A stretch of DNA of 64,000 nucleotides. It comes from Pseudobdellovibrio sp031428275. Its GTDB lineage: Bacteria; Bdellovibrionota; Bdellovibrionia; Bdellovibrionales; Bdellovibrionaceae. Positions 1 to 7,931 of this stretch are shown piece after piece (within the stretch, counting starts at the first letter, position 1; the number at the start of each line of letters is the position of its first letter). The position numbers and the translations under genes are program-made. The notes under the pieces were generated by a model. The model ran no database searches and was not told the origin of the DNA. It saw nothing but the letters and a program-made list of their open reading frames with translations. The stretch is from contig JANPPC010000008.1 of the NCBI GenBank assembly GCA_031428275.1, forward strand, positions 119,955-183,954, written 5' to 3'.

Positions 1-330
1 ATCCACTTCTTTAAAAATTTCGCGACGCTCGCTATGACCGACCAATGCGTATTTTGCTTTCAGTGCTAAACTTGCAACTTCGGCCGAGTTCTCACCTGTA
101 AAGGCGCCCGATTTTTCAGAGTAAATATTTTGTGGACCAAAACTAATTTCTGTACCGGCGCACAAACTACACACGGCCTCAAGCGAAAATGCCTGAGGAA
201 ATAAAATCACCTCGCGCTCGTTAAAAAAATCTTTGTGCTTAAACACTTCATTTTTAAATTCAATAATGAACTGACGCGCTTGTTCGGGAGTTTTATTCAA
301 TTTCCAATTGGCCGCAAATATTTTTTTCAT
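1..330 (-). CDS. tpiA: triosephosphate isomerase, 5' part only
   Basis: Interconverts dihydroxyacetone phosphate and glyceraldehyde 3-phosphate in glycolysis, in the cytoplasm. Only the first 110 codons are inside the window; the rest lies beyond base 1. The translation opens with MKKIFAANWKLNKT, the usual TIM start with the substrate-binding Asn and Lys, and near the cut end shows GHSERR, which carries the catalytic His. The ATG at 330-328 is 4 bp after the pgk stop, so the gene is the third member of a gap-pgk-tpiA operon and probably translationally coupled to pgk. Identity is secure from motifs plus context; nothing can be said about the missing C-terminal half, which includes the catalytic Glu. 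Confidence 0.95.
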   Translation of the reverse strand, partial: MKKIFAANWKLNKTPEQARQFIIEFKNEVFKHKDFFNEREVILFPQAFSLEAVCSLCAGTEISFGPQNIYSEKSGAFTGENSAEVASLALKAKYALVGHSERREIFKEVD

Positions 331-334
331 GCGA

Positions 335-1561
335 TTACTCTAAATTCGTTTCGCTTTGCTTACGCGGACGCAAGATCTCAAGCCCCGGAAGTTTTTCACC
401 TTGAAGATATTCTAAGCTAGCTCCGCCGCCCGTTGAAATGTGGGTCATTTTGCTAGCGTAACCTGAAGCTTCAGCCGCAGCAGCCGAATCACCACCGCCA
501 ACGATCATGGTACCACTTGATTCAGACATCACTTTCGCGACCGCAAATGTGCCCGCTGAAAAAGCTGGGTTTTCAAAAACACCCATTGGGCCATTCCAAA
601 ATACCGTCGACGCATTTGATAAAGCCACAGTGAAGTTACGGATCGTTTGTGGGCCGATATCTAAACCCATTTCATTATCATCAATAATCGCCGAATTTGT
701 TACACGCTTAGTAGCAACATCACCAAATGATTTAGCCACCAGGTGATCAACAGGTAAAAGTATTGTTTTATTACGGGCTTCCATACGTGCGATCATCTCT
801 TTGGCGTATTTTAATTTTTCAGATTCGACCAATGATTTACCGACGGGCACACCTTGAGCTTTTAAAAAAGTATAGGCCATTGCACCGCCAATAACAAAGC
901 CGTCGACCACATTGATTAACTTTTCGATAACGTCAATTTTGTCAGAAACTTTTGATCCACCTAAGACGGCGATGTAAGGTTTTTTAGGGCTATCTGTTAA
1001 ACTGTCTAACATTTTAATTTCTTTTTCAATTAGAAATCCGATACCCGCTTTTTTCTGCATCACCTCTGGCATAGCGTGAATACTGGCATGCGCGCGATGA
1101 CAGGCTCCGAAGGCATCGTTGATATAAATATCAGTGTAGCTGGCCCATTGGTTTGCTAATTCGATGCTGTTAGCTTCTTCTCCTGGATCAAAACGAAGAT
1201 TTTCTAAACAGATGATTTCGTTTTTCATATTACCGTAAAGAATATGTTTAACACCTTCCGAAGAAGGCTCTTCCATTAAGACCACTTCACGATTTAATAG
1301 TTCACTTAAACGGATTGCTACGGGCTCAAGCGAAAACTGCTTGTCATCTGCAGATTTAGGGCGGCCCAAGTGCGAAGCAACGATCAGCTTTGCACCTTTT
1401 TCCAAACAGTAATTAATCGTCGGCAAGCTGGCCGTGATACGATTTTCATCGGTAATCTTTCCGTCTTTCATCGGAACGTTTAAATCTAAACGTAAGAAAA
1501 CAGTTTTGCTTGTTAGTTCGAAATCTCTAATTGTTTTAATTCCACGAAGTCCTGAAGACAT
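335..1561 (-). CDS. pgk: phosphoglycerate kinase
   Basis: Transfers the acyl phosphate of 1,3-bisphosphoglycerate to ADP, the first ATP-yielding step of lower glycolysis. The 408-residue product has the usual full length. It shows the N-terminal substrate-binding LRLDLNVPM and the ASHLGRPK loop, the hinge-region GGSKVSDKIDVI, and the C-terminal nucleotide-binding GGGDSAAA. It starts with ATG at 1561, 13 bp after the gap stop, and ends 4 bp before tpiA, so the three glycolytic genes form one operon. No unusual features; a phosphoglycerate kinase beyond reasonable doubt. Confidence 0.97.
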   Translation of the reverse strand: MSSGLRGIKTIRDFELTSKTVFLRLDLNVPMKDGKITDENRITASLPTINYCLEKGAKLIVASHLGRPKSADDKQFSLEPVAIRLSELLNREVVLMEEPSSEGVKHILYGNMKNEIICLENLRFDPGEEANSIELANQWASYTDIYINDAFGACHRAHASIHAMPEVMQKKAGIGFLIEKEIKMLDSLTDSPKKPYIAVLGGSKVSDKIDVIEKLINVVDGFVIGGAMAYTFLKAQGVPVGKSLVESEKLKYAKEMIARMEARNKTILLPVDHLVAKSFGDVATKRVTNSAIIDDNEMGLDIGPQTIRNFTVALSNASTVFWNGPMGVFENPAFSAGTFAVAKVMSESSGTMIVGGGDSAAAAEASGYASKMTHISTGGGASLEYLQGEKLPGLEILRPRKQSETNLE

Positions 1562-1574
1562 AATTACCTACTTA

Positions 1575-2576
1575 CTATTTTTTAGATTCCATATACAAAG
1601 CCATATCGACCATACGGCTAGAAAAACCGTACTCGTTATCATACCAAGATAAAACTTTCGCCATTTTGCCACCAACTACCATTGTGGTTTTTGCATCAAC
1701 CGTAGAAGACATTGGGTTACCATTGTAATCTATGCTGACTAATTCTTTATCTTCTACCGCAAGCACACCTTTGAAAGCGCCTTTTGCAGCGTCACGCAAA
1801 ACATTGTTTACCGAATCTATCGTCATTTCTTTCTTAGAGTTGAAAGTAAAATCGACTAAGCTCACGTTCGGGGTTGGTACGCGCACCGACAAACCATCAA
1901 TCTTACCTTTTAATTCAGGCAATACTAATCCAACGGCTTTCGCGGCGCCCGTCGTTGTTGGAATCATCGAAACACCTGCCGTTCGAGCTCTGCGTAAATC
2001 TTTGTGCGAAGAATCGATAATACGCTGATCGCTTGTATACGAGTGAATCGTCATCATCGTGCCGCTTTCGATTCCGAAAGCGTCGTTTAGAACTTTCGCT
2101 AAAGGAGCTAAACAGTTCGTCGTGCAAGATGCGTTTGAAATAAATATGTGTTTTGCCGGATCGTAATCTGTGTGGTTAATACCGTAAACCACAGTCATAT
2201 CCACACCGTCGGCCGGAGCTGATACCATTACTTTTTTAGCGCCCGCACCAATATGCTTTTGAAAGTCTTCTTTACCTTTTAAGGCACCAGTACACTCCAT
2301 CACTAAATCAACACCCCAAGCTTTCCAAGGAATTTGTGCAGGATCTTTAGTTTGCGAGACCGGAATTTTTTTACCGTTTACGATTAGGTTTTGTTCATCA
2401 TGTGAAATTTCGGCATCTAAAATACCATGTGAAGAATCATATTTTAATAAGTGAGCTAAGCCTTCGACGCTATCTAAAGAGTTGATACCGACGATATCAA
2501 GCTTTTCAAAACCCGCGCGAAAAAACATACGACCGATACGTCCGAAACCATTGATACCAACTTTGACTTTTGACAT
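1575..2576 (-). CDS. gap: type I glyceraldehyde-3-phosphate dehydrogenase
   Basis: Oxidises and phosphorylates glyceraldehyde 3-phosphate to 1,3-bisphosphoglycerate using NAD. The 333-residue sequence has the Rossmann start GINGFGRIGRM, the catalytic loop NASCTTNCLAPLAK with the nucleophilic Cys, and the C-terminal WYDNEYGFSSRM signature, all standard for phosphorylating GAPDH. A clear Shine-Dalgarno, GAGAGGAAA, sits upstream of the ATG. It is the first gene of the gap-pgk-tpiA operon and lies 50 bp after tatD. A candidate promoter overlaps the end of tatD, so the glycolytic genes probably have their own transcription start. Coenzyme preference was not assessed. Confidence 0.97.
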   Translation of the reverse strand: MSKVKVGINGFGRIGRMFFRAGFEKLDIVGINSLDSVEGLAHLLKYDSSHGILDAEISHDEQNLIVNGKKIPVSQTKDPAQIPWKAWGVDLVMECTGALKGKEDFQKHIGAGAKKVMVSAPADGVDMTVVYGINHTDYDPAKHIFISNASCTTNCLAPLAKVLNDAFGIESGTMMTIHSYTSDQRIIDSSHKDLRRARTAGVSMIPTTTGAAKAVGLVLPELKGKIDGLSVRVPTPNVSLVDFTFNSKKEMTIDSVNNVLRDAAKGAFKGVLAVEDKELVSIDYNGNPMSSTVDAKTTMVVGGKMAKVLSWYDNEYGFSSRMVDMALYMESKK

Positions 2577-2619
2577 TTTAATTTCCTCTCAATTAATGAA
2601 TCTAATTTCTAAAAAAATA

Positions 2620-2647
2620 ATTATAACTAAATATCTAATTTTCTAAA
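2620..2647 (-). promoter_or_regulatory. candidate sigma70-type promoter for gap-pgk-tpiA
   Basis: On the minus strand a perfect -10 hexamer TATAAT (2625-2620) is preceded at 16 bp by TTTAGA (2647-2642), a four-of-six match to the -35 consensus. The start point would fall near 2613, giving a leader of roughly 37 nt to the gap ATG. The -35 box lies inside the last codons of tatD. Called by eye from hexamer matches only. Confidence 0.4.
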
Positions 2648-3403
2648 CATGACCTGAGCGTTTTTTTTAGTTTGTTCACTTAAAGTTTGCAAGCTGACAT
2701 TTTTAAGGTCCGCTACAACCTGTGCCGTGTGAACCACATACGCTGAAGTATTCGGCCTTCCGCGCATGGGAATAGGCGCCAAAAAAGGAGCATCAGTTTC
2801 GACATGTAACCGGTCTAACGGAATAATATTCTTCACAATCTGGCGCAAGTCTTCAGCATTTTTAAAAGTCACCACGCCAGAAATCGAAATGTTAAAACCC
2901 AAGTTTAATGCTTCTTGAGCCAACCACGCCGTGCCAGTAAAACAGTGGATCAATCCCTTCACTCGGCCTTTGAACTCTTTCAAAATCATAATCGTGTCGT
3001 CTTCAGCATCGCGTGTATGGATTTCAACCGGCAAATCTAAATCAGCCGCAATTTGCAACTGATCGCGAAACGCAAATAGCTGCTCTTCTTTGGGCGACTG
3101 ATTGTAGTGATAATCTAAGCCAATTTCTCCGATAGCCACCACGCGGGGGTTCGGCGCATTGGCGCGTATGTAGTCGCCTACTTCTTTTGAGTACTTAACC
3201 CCTTCATGCGGGTGAATGCCAATTGTGCAGTAAACGTGCGGAGCATACTTTTCGGCAAGCTCAATCATAATTGGCAAGTCTTCGGGCTCGGTACCGATTG
3301 TAATTAAATTTTTAACACCAGCTTCTTGCGCTAACTTAAGCGCGTGCTCGGCGCCGCCTTCTAAACGATCTAAGTGGCAGTGTACATCAATCCATTCTAG
3401 CAT
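2627..3403 (-). CDS. tatD: TatD family metal-dependent hydrolase/DNase
   Basis: A TIM-barrel amidohydrolase-type enzyme; relatives are metal-dependent DNases (3'-5' exonuclease activity reported for E. coli TatD). The 258 residues carry the metal ligands expected of the family: DVHCHLDRL at the N-terminus, GIHPHEG, GEIGLDYHY, EIHTRDA, HCFTGT and ETDAPFLAP near the C-terminus, in the usual order and spacing. The start overlaps the 3' end of holB by 17 bp, so tmk, holB and tatD form a coupled run, the common bacterial tmk-holB-tatD arrangement. The exact paralogue (TatD, YcfH or YjjV type) is not resolved, although tmk-holB linkage is typical of YcfH. Confidence 0.9.
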   Translation of the reverse strand: MLEWIDVHCHLDRLEGGAEHALKLAQEAGVKNLITIGTEPEDLPIMIELAEKYAPHVYCTIGIHPHEGVKYSKEVGDYIRANAPNPRVVAIGEIGLDYHYNQSPKEEQLFAFRDQLQIAADLDLPVEIHTRDAEDDTIMILKEFKGRVKGLIHCFTGTAWLAQEALNLGFNISISGVVTFKNAEDLRQIVKNIIPLDRLHVETDAPFLAPIPMRGRPNTSAYVVHTAQVVADLKNVSLQTLSEQTKKNAQVMFRKLDI

Positions 3404-4367
3404 ATCGCACCCATAAATCTTCGAAGACTAACACGGGGTCGCCGTTACCCACGATGTCGCGTTCGGCAAAAACAAGTTGTTCAGCCAACCACAATAACTT
3501 TTTCGACTGAATTTGGTAAAGTTTTTTCAATCTTTCGATTTGGTCTGTATTTAAAATAAATTTGTTGGCCTGAGTTTTCAGAATAACAAGATCGCGCACA
3601 ATTTGCAGCCAGCAAGTGACGTTAAACTGAGCCCAGGTTCGATCTTTTATTGAAGCGCGCCATTCGCTTCGTAGTAAGAAGTCTTTGTCGGCGCAAAACT
3701 GCTCAAATAATCCTAACGCATCTTCACGCTTTTGCGTGCCTTCAGCCGAGCTTAGCAATTCTAAGCGGTCAGCTTGGCCACGACTACTTCGGTAAGCCCA
3801 ATCCGGCTTACCCGGCTTTACTTCTTGAATTTCTTCAATGCTCAGGGAGTGAAATCGAATCACCTGCACGCGAGACCTGACCGTTGGCAATAATTGTTCT
3901 AGGTCTTCGCATATTAAAATAAAGTAAACGTTCTCAAAAGGTTCTTCTAAGGTTTTTAGTAATGCATTTGCCGCTTGCGGGTTCATCGTCTGCGCATTGT
4001 CGACTAAAACAATGCGGGCCTTTCCCATGCTAGCTAAAGACAATGAATCAAGTAAACCTCGAACAGCATCAACTTTTATTGTCGGGCGCGCCGCTTTTTC
4101 GTCGGGCTTTAGAAACAGTAAACTTTCAGACTGTTCTTTTTCAATTCGTAGACATGGGCCACAAACTCCGCAAGCTAAACCCTGGGGATCGCGATCCGGG
4201 CTATCACAGACTAATACTTGCGCGAAAGCTAAGGCGATTTTTCTTTTACCAGTTCCGGAAGGTCCGGCAAATAAGAGGGCGTGTGGCCAACGCCCAGATT
4301 CGCGCATGAGCACGAGTTGTTTAATTTCTTTCGCGTGGCCAACAACTGATCCAATTATGCGAGCCAT
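3387..4367 (-). CDS. holB: DNA polymerase III subunit delta' (AAA+ clamp loader)
   Basis: Clamp-loader subunit that helps load the beta sliding clamp. The 326-residue protein has a P-loop-like AGPSGTGKRK near residue 35, a zinc-finger cluster with CDSP followed by CGVCGPC, a DNAQTMNPQAANALLKTLEEP sensor/central segment and a C-terminal helical domain, as in delta' and DnaX relatives. The P-loop looks near canonical, which is not universal for delta' subunits, so nucleotide binding is possible. It overlaps tmk by 13 bp upstream and tatD by 17 bp downstream. The tmk-holB-tatD context supports HolB rather than DnaX. Confidence 0.9.
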   Translation of the reverse strand: MARIIGSVVGHAKEIKQLVLMRESGRWPHALLFAGPSGTGKRKIALAFAQVLVCDSPDRDPQGLACGVCGPCLRIEKEQSESLLFLKPDEKAARPTIKVDAVRGLLDSLSLASMGKARIVLVDNAQTMNPQAANALLKTLEEPFENVYFILICEDLEQLLPTVRSRVQVIRFHSLSIEEIQEVKPGKPDWAYRSSRGQADRLELLSSAEGTQKREDALGLFEQFCADKDFLLRSEWRASIKDRTWAQFNVTCWLQIVRDLVILKTQANKFILNTDQIERLKKLYQIQSKKLLWLAEQLVFAERDIVGNGDPVLVFEDLWVRYARMD

Positions 4368-4996
4368 TTACGGGCCTGCAATTCAGCTAGTAAAATTCTA
4401 AAAAGTTGTTCAGGAGTTTGTGAAGCATCAAGCACCAACCACTTCAACGGCGTTCTTACACTTTGTTTTAAAAAACCCTGACGTACACGCTCGTGAAAAG
4501 AATCAGCTTCTGATTCGATTCGATCTTCACCGATCCCCGATTGATCTAAGCGATTTTGTCGACGCTTTTGCGATTCAAGAACAGTTAAGTCCAAAAGAAT
4601 ATTTAAATCGGGAAACAATCCATCGGTCGCAAAGTTATTAAGCCATTCAACTTGTGGTTCAAAAATTTCTCGGCCACCCGCTTGAAACGCAATCGAACTT
4701 GCGCTGAAACGATCACACAAAACCCATTTCTGAGCGGCCAAAGCTGGCTTTATTATTTTATCAACGTGCTGCGAACGACTAGCCTCATACATCAAAAGTT
4801 CAGTTCGCGGAGTAGGGGCCTGATCAGATTTTTTTAAAATCAGTTCACGAAGCGCATCACCCACGGCGGTTCCGCCCGGTTCGCGCGTCTTAATGAAGCC
4901 TATTTTTTTTTCAGATAGTGCATTCTCAAGCTGTTTCATCAGCGACGATTTGCCTGAACCATCTAAACCTTCAAATGCTAAAAAAATCATAGACAT
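4355..4996 (-). CDS. tmk: thymidylate kinase
   Basis: Phosphorylates dTMP to dTDP for DNA synthesis. The 213 residues begin with the P-loop FEGLDGSGKSSLMKQL, followed by TREPGGTAVGDALRELIL (the conserved TREPGGT substrate loop) and the DRF motif in DRFSASSIAFQAGGR. Length is normal for bacterial Tmk. The first ATG (4996) has AAGGGA five to six bases upstream; a second in-frame ATG two codons later is possible. It is the first gene of tmk-holB-tatD and is divergent from secG across about 135 bp. Confidence 0.96.
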   Translation of the reverse strand: MSMIFLAFEGLDGSGKSSLMKQLENALSEKKIGFIKTREPGGTAVGDALRELILKKSDQAPTPRTELLMYEASRSQHVDKIIKPALAAQKWVLCDRFSASSIAFQAGGREIFEPQVEWLNNFATDGLFPDLNILLDLTVLESQKRRQNRLDQSGIGEDRIESEADSFHERVRQGFLKQSVRTPLKWLVLDASQTPEQLFRILLAELQARKWLA

Positions 4997-5131
4997 ACAT
5001 ATCCCTTAAGGGGGTCTTTTTGTCATCATTAAACAGTGCGTAAACAGGCAGCTTTCCAAAGCAAAGACTGGACGATTGCAAGCACCAGCGTTAGGTTGAT
5101 TTCTTTATCAAAATTCTTGAAGGAGATTTCT

Positions 5132-5545
5132 ATGATTACATTTCTAGCCATTATCCACATTCTTGCCTGTTTGGGTTTAGTGACTCTTGTTTTATTACAG
5201 GATTCAAAAGGTGGCGGCGTATTTACCTCTCAAGCGACTTCAAATTCTGTTCTAGGCGCTGGCGGCGGCGCATCTTTAGCGCAAACAATGACTAAAGTAA
5301 TTGCAGGGCTTTTTGCTGCTACCTGTATCGCTTTATCAATCTACTCAGCGCGTGTTGAAAAATCAGTTATTGATACAACTCAAACCTCAATTCCACAAAT
5401 TCCAGCTCAAACAGCGCCGGGAACTCCGGTTCCTCCAGTTGATTCTCAAGCAAACCCAACTGCGGCTGAAGCGACGACTCAACCTGCAGCAAAACCAAGT
5501 TCTCCAGCGGCTCAACCTCCGGCATTACCAAGTACGACCAAATAA
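5132..5545 (+). CDS. secG: preprotein translocase subunit SecG
   Basis: Small inner-membrane partner of SecYE that assists protein export. The start is ATG 5132, supported by AGGAGA eight bases upstream and by the canonical SecG beginning; longer in-frame extension has no such signal. The 137 residues show the first membrane helix (about 3-22), the LLQDSKGGG cytoplasmic loop, GAGGGASLAQTMTK and a second helix ending near residue 75. The C-terminal 60 residues are a Pro/Ala/Gln/Thr-rich tail longer than in E. coli SecG, probably disordered. The next gene starts 3 bp downstream, so the two are likely co-transcribed. Often secG follows tpiA; here it sits apart from the gap-pgk-tpiA operon on the other strand. 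Confidence 0.93.
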   Translation: MITFLAIIHILACLGLVTLVLLQDSKGGGVFTSQATSNSVLGAGGGASLAQTMTKVIAGLFAATCIALSIYSARVEKSVIDTTQTSIPQIPAQTAPGTPVPPVDSQANPTAAEATTQPAAKPSSPAAQPPALPSTTK

Positions 5546-5548
5546 TCA

Positions 5549-6328
5549 ATGCTGGATAAAAAATGGATCGTGCCTGGACTTATGATTCTTGGCGCTTTCT
5601 TAGTCATTATCTCGATTTGGGGTCCGCAGGGTGGTTTTTCACCTTCCCGCAAAGAGGCTCCTTTAGCGTATCTATCTGAAAAAACTGGCGAAGTAACCGT
5701 CTCGAATAACCAAATGCCGGCACCGGTTCCGGCGAAATTAAATTTATCATTCTACGCCCGCGATATTTTACGCACAGAAGAAGGCGCTGATGCATTAGTG
5801 CAGTGGGCGAACGAAGGTCAATTTCGCGTCAGTGAAAAATCTGACGTGCTGATAGACACTTTAGAAAATGGCCACCCACTTGTCGTCATCCGCTCTGGTG
5901 AAATCGTTGTCGAAAAATTTGGCCGAGCCCCTTCTTTCTGGATTCGCAAAGAAGGCCAGCTACTTAGCGCAGTCGATTTTGCTTTAGCCGACAGAAAAAA
6001 TTTAACGAAACTAAAAGAGCCTTTGCCCGAAAAAGATAGCAAATCTCAAATTACCCAATTTGAGATCGAGTCAGTTTTAAATGCGAAAAAAACTGATTTT
6101 TTTAAATGTTACGGGCAAGCTTTACAAAAAAATGCGACCGCACGAGGACAAATTTTAATTTCGTTTACAATTGAGCGCCAAGGCCAAACATCGCAAATCG
6201 AAATATCTAAATCTGAAATCGCCGATCAAGCATTTAATTCTTGCGTGATGGAAGTTGTCGCACGCACTCAATTTAAGTCTTTCAGCGGGGCTGCCGTGAC
6301 GACCGTTTTTCCTATGAGATTTGAATAG
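5549..6328 (+). CDS. FecR-like / AgmX-PglI C-terminal domain membrane protein
   Basis: Function unknown. The 259-residue protein has one N-terminal membrane helix (about 7-24), then a FecR-like stretch (roughly 35-130, including YLSEKTGEVTV, ARDILRTEEGADALVQW and VIRSGEIVVE), a linker, and a C-terminal domain (about 165-259). In that last part, FKCYGQAL, GQILISFTIERQGQ, a conserved late Cys (FNSCVMEV) and a final FPMRFE match the AgmX/PglI C-terminal fold seen in gliding-associated and TonB-like proteins of Myxococcus and relatives. Topology suggests periplasmic domains anchored in the inner membrane. It begins 3 bp after secG, so expression is likely coupled. Domain naming is by pattern recognition, without a profile search. 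Confidence 0.75.
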   Translation: MLDKKWIVPGLMILGAFLVIISIWGPQGGFSPSRKEAPLAYLSEKTGEVTVSNNQMPAPVPAKLNLSFYARDILRTEEGADALVQWANEGQFRVSEKSDVLIDTLENGHPLVVIRSGEIVVEKFGRAPSFWIRKEGQLLSAVDFALADRKNLTKLKEPLPEKDSKSQITQFEIESVLNAKKTDFFKCYGQALQKNATARGQILISFTIERQGQTSQIEISKSEIADQAFNSCVMEVVARTQFKSFSGAAVTTVFPMRFE

Positions 6329-6345
6329 TTAAGACCGGTTATTGT

Positions 6346-7422
6346 CTAACGATAGTCATTGATGTAGTCGATCTGTCGCGGGATCCACGGTTCAAATAAA
6401 CCATCTAGTTCGTAAACGTGACCTTGATCAATTTCTTTTTCTTTCAAGGGTTCTACTTTCGAAATCCAAGAAAAGGTAAGTAGTTGTTTTTCGATAAAAT
6501 AATTCTTTAACATTTCACAACTTGATAAGCCTAAAGTTCGGCGACGAATGAGTTCTTCAAAAGATAAAATCAATTGTTCATAAGTTTGCCCGTACTTGGT
6601 CACAAGCACGTCGATAACTGTACCTAGCTCTTCAAGCGATAAGCGCTGATCTTGCACTAAATCTAACGCCACTTGAAAAGTATTGTAGGTTGGAAATGTT
6701 CTGCGCCCAAATTTTAAATAATATTCAGGATCAGTATCTGTGGCTAAATTAATGTAAATTTTCTCGACGGGGTCCTGAATCGGAATTACAGACTGCAAGC
6801 GAAGAATTTCGTCGATCTGCGAATGACTTACTCCTAGATCTTCTAATAACTGCATCAGTTCATTTTCAGTGTGGCGCCTAGCACAGATGTCAGAAAATAA
6901 ATTATAGATCGTCGCATCTGATTCTGAATCATCGCCGAAGCAAATCATGCGCGTATCTTTAGCTAAGCGTGAACGCAGTTGCAAAAGCGATTGCACTTTA
7001 TAACCAACTTGCTTTTTTAAAAAAAGAAATCGCTTTGGCGCCAGGTTTCTTAAATTATCTTTATAGAACATACCAATCGGCTTAATGTCGTCGATTACAA
7101 ATTTCTCGTAAACCTTAGATTCCATCTGGGGAGGTGAAGCTGAAACAAAATAAAGCGGAAAATCGACTTCGTTGAAATGCTTTTTACGGTAACGCGATAA
7201 ACTTCTAATTAAGCTGGGCGTGCCGGGAACATTCTTTTTTGTAAATGCTTTTTCAAAAATGGTCTTGAATAGGCCAGAAAATGAATCAATCGAGGTATCA
7301 AGGTAGGTTTTATCCAAATCCCAGATATAAACCTCGGCACTGCTATCAAATTGAGCTTTCGGCTGATACTCAAAGTAGATAACATCTAGATTTGTGGTAG
7401 ATCTTTGCTTCCAGTGGGCCAT
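6346..7422 (-). CDS. App1-family (DUF2183) phosphatase domain protein
   Basis: The 358-residue protein carries a HAD-like motif I, YIWDLDKTYLDT (about 32-43), then a Ser/Thr motif II in PLYFVSASPP and an acidic motif IV in MICFGDDSESDATIY. This layout and the spacing match the phosphatidate phosphatase App1 catalytic domain (DUF2183); yeast App1 dephosphorylates phosphatidate. No signal peptide or membrane helix is seen, so it is predicted cytoplasmic. The C-terminal third (after about 210) is helical-looking and unassigned. It is divergent from the small gene at 7476 over 53 bp and convergent with the secG-linked gene. The substrate here is not known; the phosphatase assignment rests on motifs only. 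Confidence 0.72.
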   Translation of the reverse strand: MAHWKQRSTTNLDVIYFEYQPKAQFDSSAEVYIWDLDKTYLDTSIDSFSGLFKTIFEKAFTKKNVPGTPSLIRSLSRYRKKHFNEVDFPLYFVSASPPQMESKVYEKFVIDDIKPIGMFYKDNLRNLAPKRFLFLKKQVGYKVQSLLQLRSRLAKDTRMICFGDDSESDATIYNLFSDICARRHTENELMQLLEDLGVSHSQIDEILRLQSVIPIQDPVEKIYINLATDTDPEYYLKFGRRTFPTYNTFQVALDLVQDQRLSLEELGTVIDVLVTKYGQTYEQLILSFEELIRRRTLGLSSCEMLKNYFIEKQLLTFSWISKVEPLKEKEIDQGHVYELDGLFEPWIPRQIDYINDYR

Positions 7423-7475
7423 AGATAAAGTATGGCCTAATTGCTAAAAGAAAGAAAATGGTTTAGCACATCAAT

Positions 7476-7931
7476 ATGGATTTTAAGACTTGGGCCTTAG
7501 AGAAAAAATTGAAAGATAGCGATCTTTTATTCAAAAAAGCGCTTAAAACTCCGTTACAGGAAGCCCTGCTGCTAAAGTTAGCCGATCAGTTAGCTAGCTT
7601 GAATCCAACTTTCAGCGAAGGCCTTGTAACCCTTGAATTGATGACTGACCTGATCTTGATGGGTTTGGACGAAGTTTTATTCGAAAACTCAGCTAGCTTT
7701 GATTTATGGAAGGCCTCTTTACGCCGTTTGCGTTACCCTACAACTTCGGTACGCGATGACGATCTTAAAGTAAAACTAGAGAAACTTCCGTGGCCTTACG
7801 GCTCAAAAGTAAAATTCGAAAGACGCGGCGACCGCGCCGGTGTCGAATTAAAACTTTTTGTTAGCTCGGCCACCGATCTAACAAAAATTTTAGCCTCGCT
7901 AGAGCGCGTGCAGGAAGAGATCGGTAAATGA
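7476..7931 (+). CDS. hypothetical protein coupled to an SPL-like radical SAM gene
   Basis: No family recognised. The 151 residues are hydrophilic with no signal peptide; the first 85 look helical (repeated Leu/Lys/Asp heptad-like pattern) and the C-terminal 60 look like a mixed alpha/beta unit (LPWPYGSKVKFERRGDRAGVELKLFV-type strand pattern). Its TGA overlaps the ATG of the downstream radical SAM gene by 4 bp (ATGA at 7928-7931), so the two are almost certainly translated together. A partner or substrate-handling role for that enzyme is a reasonable inference from the coupling, not something the sequence shows directly. Confidence 0.8.
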   Translation: MDFKTWALEKKLKDSDLLFKKALKTPLQEALLLKLADQLASLNPTFSEGLVTLELMTDLILMGLDEVLFENSASFDLWKASLRRLRYPTTSVRDDDLKVKLEKLPWPYGSKVKFERRGDRAGVELKLFVSSATDLTKILASLERVQEEIGK

